40,897 bases of DNA from an uncultured Microcaldota archaeon (GTDB taxonomy: Archaea > Micrarchaeota > Micrarchaeia > Anstonellales > Bilamarchaeaceae): the NCBI GenBank assembly GCA_903835385.1, contig CAILMQ010000054.1, forward strand, positions 1 through 40,897, written 5' to 3'. Position 1 is the first letter of the stretch; the number at the start of each line of letters is the position of its first letter. Below, piece after piece: positions 7,318 through 15,087 of this stretch. The notes below the pieces were generated by a model, which was not told where the DNA came from, did no database searches, and worked only from the letters and a program-made list of their open reading frames with translations. The translations under genes were made by a program, and so were the position numbers.

Positions 7318-8877
7318 ATGAACACAAGAAATAGCCCCAGGACCCTAAGGGATTGGCCGGTCTATGTCCAGCCCAAACCAGGGCCCTCCGGCTCGTCCCC
7401 TTTGTGCGAGCGGCTCAGGCGCGATGGGAAATGGGCGGTATGCTCCACCGCGGATGTGCCGGACAAGGCAACCCACGTCATGCAGATAGAGGATGCGCTA
7501 ATCCGGAGGGCATCAGCGCGCCCCGGGCTCGCATGCGTGGTGGCCAGGGCGGACAAGAAGGGCCAGAACCTCATAAACAGGACCGGCGACCGCGACGGCG
7601 CGGGGAGCGCGGCGCTCGCGCTGTCCATGGACGTGCTCGCCGAGACCATGCAGACTGTTTACGGGGCGGGCTGCGGCAAGCCGTTCCTCATGAGGGATTC
7701 CCCGATATCCGACGAGTCCACGCTCATCGCCGCAGGGGACCTAAATTTCCTCTCGCGCATAGGCGATGCCAGGTTCAATGACATTTACGGGAAGGTGCGC
7801 AGGGCGCGCATGGCGCGGCTGGAGGAATACCAGTACGATGCCAGGAAACTGGTGTTCGGGCCAGGCGGCAGGGAGGCCGTGGAACTGGTGCCCATGGACC
7901 TGGAGAGATACGCCAACGCGCTGAAGAATCCCGAGCTGGTGGCCGAGAGCCACGTGTCCAGGCCGCAGGTCGTGCCTCCGGAAATGCTCAGGCCCGGATT
8001 CGTCCACGATGCGATAATACGGGCAGAGGGCGAGGAGCTCTGGTTCGTGCCCAGGATGCCGGCCGCGTTCAGCCCGGTGCTCCAAAGCAGCGGGCTCGTG
8101 CCCGAGCTCCGCAAGCACAAACCCATGATACTGCCTCCGGGAATATCCGCGGTGGAAGTCAAGTTCAGCCACACGGACGAGGGCGACAGGCGCGCTCCCC
8201 TGGATTTCATAGGCCAGACGAAAAAGGGGCTCTCGGAAATACTCTCAGGGAGGTTCGGGCTGCGCTACATAAACACCTACATGGGCAAGCAGGCCGCCAA
8301 CCACCTGCTCGCGCTCACGGCCAGGGCCATGAAGGACGTGGAGAACCAGGGCGCGCCCGTGGGGCGCACGGATTCCAACCTCATATTCATAATAGCAGGC
8401 AGGCCGGGGGCGGTCGCGGACAGGGTGAACGCCGCCCTCGCCAAAAGAATGGCCGAGAGCGGATTGGGCGGGGTGTTCGCGCCAGTCGCAATCGCCGTGG
8501 ACGCGTCCGGCAGGCACAGCAACGACCTGCGGGCCGCGCTCGCGCTCAGAAGCATGGACGTTTCCGACCGCACGGAGGTCCTCACCTACCTGGACCTCAT
8601 CGTGGGCGCAATAGGCATGATGAAAAGCGATATCGTGTCCGCGGCATTCGCTTCCGTAATCCGCAGCCACCCCGAGGCCGCGGAACACGCCGCAAGCGTC
8701 GTGGCGACCGTGGAAAGGCACCTTGAAAACGGCGCAGTGCGGGACGGCGAAGACACAATCTGGTCCATAAGGGCCGGGAAAGATGCGCAAGGGACGGAAC
8801 AGAGCCTGTGGAAATTCGCATCCACTTGGGGCAAGCAGCTCAGGAACGGCCTGATAGACCTGATTTCCGAATTATGA
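7318..8877 (+). CDS. Unrecognised 519-aa protein, possibly with degenerate GGDEF-like domains
   Basis: No family was recognised with confidence. The C-terminal half follows the order of a GGDEF (diguanylate cyclase-like) fold: YINTYMGKQAANHLLALTAR resembles the IND-x-GH-x-GD-x-LL helix, GRTDSNLIFII stands where the GGDEF hairpin would be, and PVAIAVDASG fits the next strand. The first half has a weaker echo (NLINRTGDRDGAGSAAL, then RDSPISDESTLIAAGD). The signature is degenerate, so catalysis is unlikely. The protein is soluble, without signal peptide or membrane segment. It is monocistronic behind a strong TATA region, with only a weak GGTAA before ATG 7318. The domain reading is inference from pattern only. 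Confidence 0.6.
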   Translation: MNTRNSPRTLRDWPVYVQPKPGPSGSSPLCERLRRDGKWAVCSTADVPDKATHVMQIEDALIRRASARPGLACVVARADKKGQNLINRTGDRDGAGSAALALSMDVLAETMQTVYGAGCGKPFLMRDSPISDESTLIAAGDLNFLSRIGDARFNDIYGKVRRARMARLEEYQYDARKLVFGPGGREAVELVPMDLERYANALKNPELVAESHVSRPQVVPPEMLRPGFVHDAIIRAEGEELWFVPRMPAAFSPVLQSSGLVPELRKHKPMILPPGISAVEVKFSHTDEGDRRAPLDFIGQTKKGLSEILSGRFGLRYINTYMGKQAANHLLALTARAMKDVENQGAPVGRTDSNLIFIIAGRPGAVADRVNAALAKRMAESGLGGVFAPVAIAVDASGRHSNDLRAALALRSMDVSDRTEVLTYLDLIVGAIGMMKSDIVSAAFASVIRSHPEAAEHAASVVATVERHLENGAVRDGEDTIWSIRAGKDAQGTEQSLWKFASTWGKQLRNGLIDLISEL

Positions 8878-8909
8878 TTTCCGGGCGGGCATGATTCGAG
8901 GGCGGATTA

Positions 8910-9518
8910 TTATTTGGCAGGCGCTGCGCCGGCCACGTGCATGGCAATGTCCAAAAGCTGCTCCGAGTCGCGGAAAACTTCAGGGAACGACTTCACGCTT
9001 ACGCCGAGCGCCTCAAGCGCGGCCAGATGCGGTTTCAGGGATTCGGGAATGAACCCGTTGTACATCTCCCATGCGTGCATGATGGCATCGTCGTGGCTCG
9101 GGCTTGGCACATAACTTTCCCATTTGGGCAGGTGATTGCAGTCCCTCACGGTTGTTGCGAATTCCTCTGCCGCAGCCGTCACCGCCTCACGGGCTTCCGG
9201 CACATTCTGCTCCACGGCCTTGAGCGCGAAAGCATAGAAATTGGCAATGTCAAATATCGCCTTTGCCCGCGCGACCTCCGCGACCGCCGGACCCTGCTCC
9301 AGCCGGCTGGCGCAGTAGCGGCGCGCGATGCCCTTGATATAGGCGTCAGCCTCGGTTGCGAGCTGGCAGGCACCGGAAATTGCCTGTGCATGCCTCGTGT
9401 CCACGCTGGGCTCCGGCATCCTATGGACTGTTGCGGAGGCGCCATTTCCCCCTGGAAAGCACCCTCCGAATAATGGAAGCAAATCTCCGCTTTTATGCGG
9501 CCTTCTGAGCCTATGCAA
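8910..9518 (-). CDS. Unrecognised 202-aa helical protein
   Basis: No family recognised. Residues 45-130 are alanine-rich helix, and the C-terminus ends in LLDIAMHVAGAAPAK. I chose TTG 9518 because GGTGAT lies 5 nt upstream and the TATA box (CCTTTAAAAG, 9564-9555) predicts transcription from about 9532. ATG 9419 (MPEPSVDTRH) is an alternative that drops a Gly/Pro-rich N-terminus. The gene converges with the 519-aa gene. Confidence 0.55.
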   Translation of the reverse strand: MHRLRRPHKSGDLLPLFGGCFPGGNGASATVHRMPEPSVDTRHAQAISGACQLATEADAYIKGIARRYCASRLEQGPAVAEVARAKAIFDIANFYAFALKAVEQNVPEAREAVTAAAEEFATTVRDCNHLPKWESYVPSPSHDDAIMHAWEMYNGFIPESLKPHLAALEALGVSVKSFPEVFRDSEQLLDIAMHVAGAAPAK

Positions 9519-9554
9519 TGTATCACCAGTAAATTCTACTTTGTACCATAACCC

Positions 9555-9564
9555 TTTTAAAGGG
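9555..9564 (-). promoter_or_regulatory. TATA box of the 202-aa gene
   Basis: CCTTTAAAAG on the minus strand puts transcription start near 9532, about 14 nt before TTG 9518. This supports that start codon. Confidence 0.5.
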
Positions 9565-9645
9565 GCTGCCGGTTCCAGTGATAACTACGAAAAACCACTA
9601 ATAGAAACAGTAGGCGCGAAGCAAAGGAAACAGGATAGACCGTGT

Positions 9646-10200
9646 TCAGGATTCCTCGTAGTTCTCATACGACAGGTCAGAAAAGGAATACGCCAGCAGG
9701 TCGTTGGCAAGGGCTTTTGCGGCGTCGTCTCCGCCAAGGAGCGAGCCGGACTCGGGCACCACCAGGTGCATCTGGCCCTTCCACTCAAAGGCCACGTACG
9801 TACGGCCCGAGCGGGTCACCATCACGCGCGCGTCCCTGCTGTCCAAAGCCCGCAGCAGCGAAGTGAGCAGCAGCGCCTTGTCCATCACTCCGCCTGCCTT
9901 CAGCTCCTCCATCTCCTCGAAGGTCATCCAGAACGGGATGAGCATCCTGAATGTCTTCATCTCGGTCACATGGCTTATCGCGCCCTGTGCCGCCTGCATG
10001 AAATCCCGCTCGTAGGTGTAGGGATGGAAGTCGGAAAGCAGCCTGTCGCGCAGGGATTTCACCAGGTCGTTATAAGGAGAGACGCGCTGCCGAATCTCGG
10101 ACACCGAGCGCTCCTCCTTCTCGCTGATGAGGTCCCTGTATCTGTTCACGACGAGCATGTATATCTTCAGTTTCGTCTCGGCGTCAAGTTCGGCTGCCAT
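9646..10200 (-). CDS. Unrecognised 184-aa protein, possibly a degenerate transglutaminase-like fold
   Basis: The N-terminal 60 residues are charged helix. The C-terminal half reads GGVMDKALLLTSLLRAL, then RVMVTRSGRTYVAFEWKGQ and MHLVVPES. The order resembles the transglutaminase-like core (GxC-x-DxAxLLxSLLRALG, then HVWxE, then a DP/D strand), but the catalytic Cys position is Val or Met and no His-Asp pair is evident. If related, it is an inactive member. It is transcribed divergently from the insertase operon, sharing one TATA region and probably leaderless. Confidence 0.55.
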   Translation of the reverse strand: MAAELDAETKLKIYMLVVNRYRDLISEKEERSVSEIRQRVSPYNDLVKSLRDRLLSDFHPYTYERDFMQAAQGAISHVTEMKTFRMLIPFWMTFEEMEELKAGGVMDKALLLTSLLRALDSRDARVMVTRSGRTYVAFEWKGQMHLVVPESGSLLGGDDAAKALANDLLAYSFSDLSYENYEES

Positions 10201-10221
10201 CCGTGTATTTCTCTCAGGCGC

Positions 10222-10232
10222 AAATATTTAAT
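10222..10232. promoter_or_regulatory. Shared divergent TATA element
   Basis: AAATATTTAAT reads as a TATA box on both strands. It lies 22 bp from ATG 10200 (minus) and 23 bp from ATG 10255 (plus), so both transcripts would be leaderless or nearly so. Confidence 0.5.
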
Positions 10233-10254
10233 CTTTCTTGATTCATAGTGTAGC

Positions 10255-11070
10255 ATGCCTTTTGAGAATTATGCGATATTACTGACAGTACTGGCAGTCA
10301 TCTATTCCGCGGTGGCGCGGTTCATCCAGCTCAAGCTGGTGAACAAGGCGGAGATGGATGCCGTGCAGTCGGAGTCCAAGCGCCTCAACGACGAATACAA
10401 GGCTGCCGAGAAGGCCAATCAGAAGGAGAAGATGGAGCGGCTGATGAAGGAGCAGATGGAGCTGTTCCCGAAGATGAACAAGGTGCTGCTGTCGCAGTTC
10501 AAGCCCATGATAGTGATACTGGCGATGTTCTTCATCGTCAACTGGGCGATAACCACCTACGACCCGTCCAAGCTCGACGACATGACGCTCGTTGCGCACG
10601 ACGACGGAAAGGGATGCGACGCGGTTGCCGCGGACGGCATGTACTCCGCATGCTACGCGCTTAACGGAACGCAGTACGGCAAATGGGTGGCGAGCGCGAA
10701 GGCGCTCAACGGAGCCGCGGACATGGGCGACAATTCCACGTATTTCCTCTATGACGAAGAGAACACCACGGACACGTTCCTGCTCGCGCCAAAGGGCCAG
10801 CCAGTGGCGGTGTCCACGGACCGGCCGGTTTATTATCCGGGCGACACGGTGAAGATAATCGTGACGCCTCCCCAGGGCGCGAACGCCGTCAACGTGACGC
10901 TGGACATGGGCACGTCGTTCTACGTGGACCTGCCGTTCACCATTCCCCTGCTTAATGTCCAGCGGCTCCATGAGCCCTACTGGTGGTTCATATTCGTGAC
11001 ACTGGTGGGCGGCATGGCGATATCCATTGCCTACGGGCAGATGCAGAAGAAGAAGGAGGCGAAAAAATGA
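10255..11070 (+). CDS. YidC/EMC3-like membrane insertase (DUF106) with extracytoplasmic insert
   Basis: The 271-aa protein has the DUF106/EMC3/TMCO1 layout. TM1 (residues about 5-25) is followed by a cytoplasmic coiled coil (KRLNDEYKAAEKANQKEKME), then TM2 (MIVILAMFFIVNWAIT, about 84-99) and a C-terminal TM (WWFIFVTLVGGMAISIAYGQ). This family helps insert membrane proteins. About 120 residues between TM2 and the last TM are unusual. They include two cysteines and a beta segment (DRPVYYPGDTVKIIVTPP) like an Ig/macroglobulin MG domain. The stop overlaps the CMP kinase start. Confidence 0.88.
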   Translation: MPFENYAILLTVLAVIYSAVARFIQLKLVNKAEMDAVQSESKRLNDEYKAAEKANQKEKMERLMKEQMELFPKMNKVLLSQFKPMIVILAMFFIVNWAITTYDPSKLDDMTLVAHDDGKGCDAVAADGMYSACYALNGTQYGKWVASAKALNGAADMGDNSTYFLYDEENTTDTFLLAPKGQPVAVSTDRPVYYPGDTVKIIVTPPQGANAVNVTLDMGTSFYVDLPFTIPLLNVQRLHEPYWWFIFVTLVGGMAISIAYGQMQKKKEAKK

Positions 11071-11585
11071 TAATCGCGGTTTCTGGCCTTGCGGGAAGCG
11101 GAAAGAACACGCTGGGCGGCGTGCTTGCGGAACAGCTGCGTTACAGGCTCGTGTGCCCCACGTTCAAGGACCTCGCGGCCAAGGAGGGCGTGTCGCTCAT
11201 GGAGTTCCAGAAAAGGGCGGAAAAGGACCCTGACATAGACAGGAAATTCGACGCGCTGCTCAAGGACGAGGCGGGCAAGGGCAACTGCGTGGTGACCACC
11301 TGGCTCGGCCCCTGGATGGTGAACCCGAACGTCCGCGTGTGGGTGTTCGCTCCGGACGAAGTTCGCGCCGAGAGGCTGGCGAAGAGGGACAAGATAACCA
11401 TGAAGGAGGCGAGGCTGCACATCGCGGAAAGGGACGATGCGAACCGCGCGCGCTACCTGAAGCTTTACGGTGTGGACATCTACGACCAGAGCGGATTCGA
11501 CGTGTGCGTGAACTCCGGGCTTTACACTCCGGAGGAGTTGGCGGGGATAGTCATGAAGCTGATAGAAACCAAGAAAAAAAGGTGA
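11067..11585 (+). CDS. cmk: Cytidylate kinase (archaeal type)
   Basis: The 172-aa protein has a P-loop at the N-terminus (MIIAVSGLAGSGKNTLGG), a base-binding region and a lid-like RLAKRDKITMKEARLHIAERD. CMP kinases convert (d)CMP to the diphosphate. The reading frame is open upstream, but ATG 11067 forms ATGA with the insertase stop and starts exactly at the P-loop strand. The order insertase, cmk, L14e, cbf5 is the usual archaeal end of the spc-type cluster, which supports the call. Confidence 0.88.
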   Translation: MIIAVSGLAGSGKNTLGGVLAEQLRYRLVCPTFKDLAAKEGVSLMEFQKRAEKDPDIDRKFDALLKDEAGKGNCVVTTWLGPWMVNPNVRVWVFAPDEVRAERLAKRDKITMKEARLHIAERDDANRARYLKLYGVDIYDQSGFDVCVNSGLYTPEELAGIVMKLIETKKKR

Positions 11586-11590
11586 ATACA

Positions 11591-11764
11591 ATGGCAGCTA
11601 TAGAGAAGGGCAGCGTTTGCATACTGAAAATGGGAAGGAGAAAGGGCGAGGAGGCGGTGGTGACCAAGGTCGTCACCGACACTTTCGCGCTTGTGAGGCT
11701 CAAAAGCGGCAAGGAGCGCAAGGTTTCGGTCGGGCACCTGGAGCCGACCGGCAAAAAAGAGTGA
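11591..11764 (+). CDS. rpl14e: 50S ribosomal protein L14e (eL14), short form
   Basis: At 57 aa this is shorter than the usual 75-100 residues, but the KOW-type core is present: MAAIEKGSVCILKMGRRKGE, TDTFALVRLKSG, and the ending KVSVGHLEPTGK. It probably binds 23S rRNA at the subunit interface side. GGTGA lies 5 nt before ATG 11591. It lies between cmk and cbf5, as in other archaea. The missing part is the loop between strands and the C-terminal helix. Confidence 0.85.
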   Translation: MAAIEKGSVCILKMGRRKGEEAVVTKVVTDTFALVRLKSGKERKVSVGHLEPTGKKE

Positions 11765-11773
11765 CGTTTTTTC

Positions 11774-12634
11774 ATGGCCCAGGAACCGGTGGACGACGGC
11801 CTCGTTATAATAGACAAGCCGCCGGGCCACACCAGCCACGAGATATCCGCGTTCGTGAAGAGGATAACCGGAGCGAAGAGGACCGGGCATGCGGGAACCC
11901 TTGACCCGGAGGTCTCCGGAGTGCTTCCCGTGGCCCTGGGAAGGGCGACAAAGCTCCTCAGGTACATAGCCGGCGAGACGAAGGTCTACGTGGGGATAAT
12001 AAAATTCAGGAACGTGCAGCCCCGCGAACGGATAGAGGCGCTGTTCAAAAAATTCACGGGCGAGCTGGTGCAGACTCCGCCGAAAATCAGCGCTGTGCGC
12101 AAGGTGCCGAGGAAGCGGACGGTCCATTCCCTGAAGCTGCTCGAGGTGAGCGCGGAGAACCCGCGGCTCGCGCTCTTCGAGGCGAAAGTGGGCGCAGGCA
12201 CCTACATAAGAACGCTTTGCGAGGACATGGGCAAGGAATGCGGAGGCGCGCGCATGGAGGAACTGCGGCGCACTGCCGTCGGGAACATCACGGAGGCCGA
12301 CGCAGTAACGATGGAGGCGCTCACCGATGCCATGTGGCTGCTGAAGAACAGGAAGGACGGTGCGGAGCTGAAAAAAATAATCAGCCCTCCGGAACGTTTC
12401 ATTTTCCTGCCAAAGGCCGTGATACGGGATTCGGCTGTCGCATCAATACGCGCGGGCGCGCAGATTGCGGCGCCTGCAATGGTGAGCATGGAGAACGCTG
12501 CAATGGGGGACAAGGTCGCGCTGTACTCGGAAAGCGGAAAATTCGTGGGAGTCGGGATAGCCAGGATGTCCTCGGAAGATTTGAAGGAGAGGAAAAAGGG
12601 AATTGTGATAAAGCCGGAAAGGGTGCACGTTTAG
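11774..12634 (+). CDS. cbf5: tRNA/rRNA pseudouridine synthase Cbf5 (TruB family)
   Basis: The 286-aa protein has the catalytic motif GHAGTLDPEVSGVLPVALG, with Asp at about residue 44, then GELVQTPPKISAVRK and GTYIRTLCEDMGKECGG. A PUA domain spans about residues 205-285 (PKAVIRDSAVASIRAGAQI, FVGVGIARMSSEDL). In archaea Cbf5 works in H/ACA particles with Nop10, Gar1 and L7Ae and can also modify tRNA U55. It is the last gene of its operon. Confidence 0.95.
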   Translation: MAQEPVDDGLVIIDKPPGHTSHEISAFVKRITGAKRTGHAGTLDPEVSGVLPVALGRATKLLRYIAGETKVYVGIIKFRNVQPRERIEALFKKFTGELVQTPPKISAVRKVPRKRTVHSLKLLEVSAENPRLALFEAKVGAGTYIRTLCEDMGKECGGARMEELRRTAVGNITEADAVTMEALTDAMWLLKNRKDGAELKKIISPPERFIFLPKAVIRDSAVASIRAGAQIAAPAMVSMENAAMGDKVALYSESGKFVGVGIARMSSEDLKERKKGIVIKPERVHV

Positions 12635-12656
12635 GAACCATCGGAAACGGATTCTG

Positions 12657-13805
12657 TCAGAACTCCATCACTTCGACCTGCGCGAGCGTCTTTTCCACGA
12701 TATCATGCATGTTTATCTCTTCCTCTATCTCGCGCGCCTTCTCAGGCCTCACTTTCGTGGACGGATGTTTCGCCGCAACGAGCGAGCAGCAGTCCTTGTA
12801 ATCCTCTATTGACAGGCTGTAGGTTCCGGCCTTCCCTGCGAGCGAGATTATCTCCTGCTTGTCGTAGGTCGCGAGCGGGCGATAGACCGGAAGCGACGCG
12901 GCCTCGTTGGCGGCGAGCAGGTTCTCCAGTGTCTGGGACGCCACCTGGCCTATGCTGTCCCCGGTAACGAGCCCCAGATGGCCGCCCTGCTCCGCAATCC
13001 TGCTCGCGAGCCTGAGCATGAACCTCCGGAAAACCACGAGCTCCACCCGCGGGTCCACCGCCACGCTGCGCTTGTAGAATTCGTCGTAGGGGGCGATGAA
13101 AAGCCGGCATTTTTGCGGATGATACTGTTTGAGCAGCTTCACTATTCTGGGCATCTTGGAGCCGTGCACATCCTCAACAGACCTGCCAGCGTGCAGGTGG
13201 AGGAAGTCCACGGCACAGCCGCGCTTCATCATGAGCCAGGATGCGACAGGCGAGTCTATGCCGCCGGAAAGCAGGGAAAGCACTTTTCCCGAGACGCCCA
13301 CAGGCAGGCCGCCGAGGCCGCGGCTCCTGCCGAAGGATATTACGGCGCAGTCATTCAATATCTCTATGTATATCTTCTGTTCGGGATTCTTGATGTCAAT
13401 GCCGTGGCCCGCGGCCTCGAGCGCCTTTCCGACTATGCGGTTTATCTCAGGGGACGTGAGGCTAAACGACTTGTCCGAGCGGCTCGCCTCCACCCGAAGG
13501 CGCGTTCCCTTGAACGGCACGGCCTTTTCAAGCACGAGCGCGGTTATTTCTTCCATTTCCTTGCCGGTGATATAAGAGCGGGAGAACCATGCGATTCCGA
13601 AAACCTTGGAAAGCCCCTTCAGCGCGTCCTCCATGCCGCATTCAGGGGTGACTATTATCCTGCTCTCGGTCCTGGATATCTTCGCCCTGCCAACCTGCGA
13701 GCGGATGTTATCCACAAGGGCGTTCTCGAACTGGGACCTGTTCCCGCCCTTGAGGGCTATTTCCGCAAAATGTACGCTGATTGCCTCGGAAGCCAGATGA
13801 AACAC
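12657..13805 (-). CDS. thiI: tRNA 4-thiouridine synthase ThiI
   Basis: The 382-aa protein has an N-terminal ferredoxin-like plus THUMP region (to about residue 165), then a PP-loop (LSLLSGGIDSPVASWLMMKRG). VTGDSIGQVASQTLENL and the conserved DYKDCCSLVAAKHP follow. ThiI adenylates U8 of tRNA. No rhodanese domain is present, as in other archaeal forms. The start is GTG 13805: no ATG precedes the conserved N-terminus, and TATA at 13857-13847 predicts a leader of about 17 nt. Confidence 0.94.
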   Translation of the reverse strand: MFHLASEAISVHFAEIALKGGNRSQFENALVDNIRSQVGRAKISRTESRIIVTPECGMEDALKGLSKVFGIAWFSRSYITGKEMEEITALVLEKAVPFKGTRLRVEASRSDKSFSLTSPEINRIVGKALEAAGHGIDIKNPEQKIYIEILNDCAVISFGRSRGLGGLPVGVSGKVLSLLSGGIDSPVASWLMMKRGCAVDFLHLHAGRSVEDVHGSKMPRIVKLLKQYHPQKCRLFIAPYDEFYKRSVAVDPRVELVVFRRFMLRLASRIAEQGGHLGLVTGDSIGQVASQTLENLLAANEAASLPVYRPLATYDKQEIISLAGKAGTYSLSIEDYKDCCSLVAAKHPSTKVRPEKAREIEEEINMHDIVEKTLAQVEVMEF

Positions 13806-13846
13806 CCGTAAACGGAATGGATTAGATTATGTGATTAAGGGTATTT

Positions 13847-13857
13847 CATAATTAAAG
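13847..13857 (-). promoter_or_regulatory. TATA box of thiI
   Basis: The minus strand reads CTTTAATTATG here, about 45 bp before GTG 13805. Transcription would start near 13825. Confidence 0.4.
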
Positions 13858-13949
13858 CTTAACACCTGGCCCGCTAGCGCCGTAGTGAATGATTGCCGAA
13901 GTCAAATCGCACACTGCCGACGTGGCGCAAGTCAAATTTATGTCCACGT

Positions 13950-14002
13950 CTCCTTTGTTTGCAGAAAGAAGGCAACGAAGCGCCGCACTAATGAGAAAAC
14001 AG
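13950..14002. repeat. Dispersed intergenic repeat, copy 1 (with 18835-18885)
   Basis: The 28-nt block at 13950-13977 matches 18835-18862 at 23 of 28 positions (CTCCTTTGT, GCAG, AAGAA and CAACG identical, in register). After 10-12 nt both continue with TAATGRGAAAMCAG (13989-14002; 18872-18885). Upstream both also hold CTGCCG, GCGCA and ATGT in the same order. The rest of 13806-14012 shows no gene. Confidence 0.55.
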
Positions 14003-14012
14003 TTGGCATTGA

Positions 14013-14636
14013 CTAGCTGCACACTTGCTTCTGGACTTCCCTGTAGGACGTCACCGGGTGGCATTCCTCCTTGAGCGTGGTGATGTAGGCGCAGGCCTGG
14101 ATTTTCGGCGGCACGGCCACGGAGACGTTGCACGAGGGCCTCTTCTGGTTGATATCCATTCCGTACATCTGCTGGAAATCGAATGTCGCGGTCTCAAGGG
14201 GAAGTATGGTCTTCTTCACCGGGTTCTGGTTGAACACCATCCTATCAGTTTTGAATGTCGCTGCCACGGACCAGTCCGCGGTTTTCTGCGGGTCCATGTT
14301 CGTGATGTTGACCGAACAGCGCGTCATGCCCTGGGAACAGTAATAGGATATGCAGTTCCCGAAGGCGTCGGTTGCGGCGCACAGGCTTTTGTCCACGCAG
14401 ATTTCACTCTTCGCGGTGTTGCTGACGCTGTAGTTCAGCACGACCGTGTCGCACACCTGCCCCATGCTGGAGACGTTCTGGCACGCGGTATCGTTGTAGG
14501 GCTCGTTTGTGACCACGGTCCTGCACGAGGAAGTATTGGCCACGCTGTTGTTTTCCTGAGGCGGGGCGGCCGGAGAAATGCAGCCCAGGACGAGCGCTAG
14601 CGCAAAAACCACGCCGAGAATGCGGACGAATTCCAG
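14013..14636 (-). CDS. Exported Cys-rich lipoprotein, apparent CTG start
   Basis: The protein carries a lipobox (LALVLGC) and then about 190 extracytoplasmic residues with roughly 17 cysteines and several N-x-S/T sites. The first ordinary start is GTG 14612, which would leave a signal peptide with no basic n-region. CTG 14636 gives a normal one (EFVRILG before the hydrophobic stretch). GGTGGT lies 3 nt upstream of it, and the TATA box predicts transcription from about 14646. The middle of the protein (CSVNITNMDPQKTADWSVA) looks like a beta-sandwich. Function unknown; the gene diverges from another Cys-rich exported protein. Confidence 0.65.
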   Translation of the reverse strand: MEFVRILGVVFALALVLGCISPAAPPQENNSVANTSSCRTVVTNEPYNDTACQNVSSMGQVCDTVVLNYSVSNTAKSEICVDKSLCAATDAFGNCISYYCSQGMTRCSVNITNMDPQKTADWSVAATFKTDRMVFNQNPVKKTILPLETATFDFQQMYGMDINQKRPSCNVSVAVPPKIQACAYITTLKEECHPVTSYREVQKQVCS

Positions 14637-14665
14637 ATAACCACCCAGGCACTATCCTCCGCGAT

Positions 14666-14676
14666 GGTTTATATTG
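14666..14676. promoter_or_regulatory. Divergent TATA region for two exported proteins
   Basis: GGTTTATATTG serves ATG 14706 on the plus strand. Its complement (CAATATAAACC) serves the lipoprotein on the minus strand. Confidence 0.45.
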
Positions 14677-14705
14677 TTTATGGAGAAAGTGAAATCGTGA
14701 TCGAC

Positions 14706-15059
14706 ATGGACGCGAAACGTCTCGCCCTGTTGTGTTTCGGGCTTCTCATGGCGTTCGCGCCGCTCTCCTTCGCACAGGCCGCGGGGACGTTTTCCTGCCC
14801 CTCGGGCCAGACCGAGGATTTGCAGTGCGCCGCAAGCTGCTGCTCTCAGCATGGAGGGGTTTATTCCTACATGGACCAGACCTGCGAGGTGGCGACCACG
14901 GCGCAGTGGAACAGCACGCTACAGTGCGAGCAGCAGAGCAGCTGCTGCACGTCTTCCGGCGCCTCGGGTCCGGGTTCAAGCAGCGGATGCTGCGGCCCGG
15001 CCGCTTTGCTCGGGCTGGTGGTGGTTGGGGCGGTGGCGGCTGGGAGGAAGGAAAAATAA
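14706..15059 (+). CDS. Small secreted/membrane-anchored Cys-rich protein
   Basis: The 117-aa product has a signal peptide (basic MDAKR, then LALLCFGLLMAFAPLSFAQA). Ten or more cysteines follow, some as CC pairs, then a Gly/Ser linker. It ends with a hydrophobic segment (PAALLGLVVVGAVAAG) and RKEK, the order of a C-terminally anchored surface protein. ATG 14706 was chosen over the longer open frame because the signal peptide begins there and the TATA is about 35 bp upstream. No domain was recognised. The cysteines imply disulfides or metal binding. Confidence 0.65.
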   Translation: MDAKRLALLCFGLLMAFAPLSFAQAAGTFSCPSGQTEDLQCAASCCSQHGGVYSYMDQTCEVATTAQWNSTLQCEQQSSCCTSSGASGPGSSSGCCGPAALLGLVVVGAVAAGRKEK

Positions 15060-15087
15060 ACAAAGCCGGCCAACAGGTTGCACCGGC

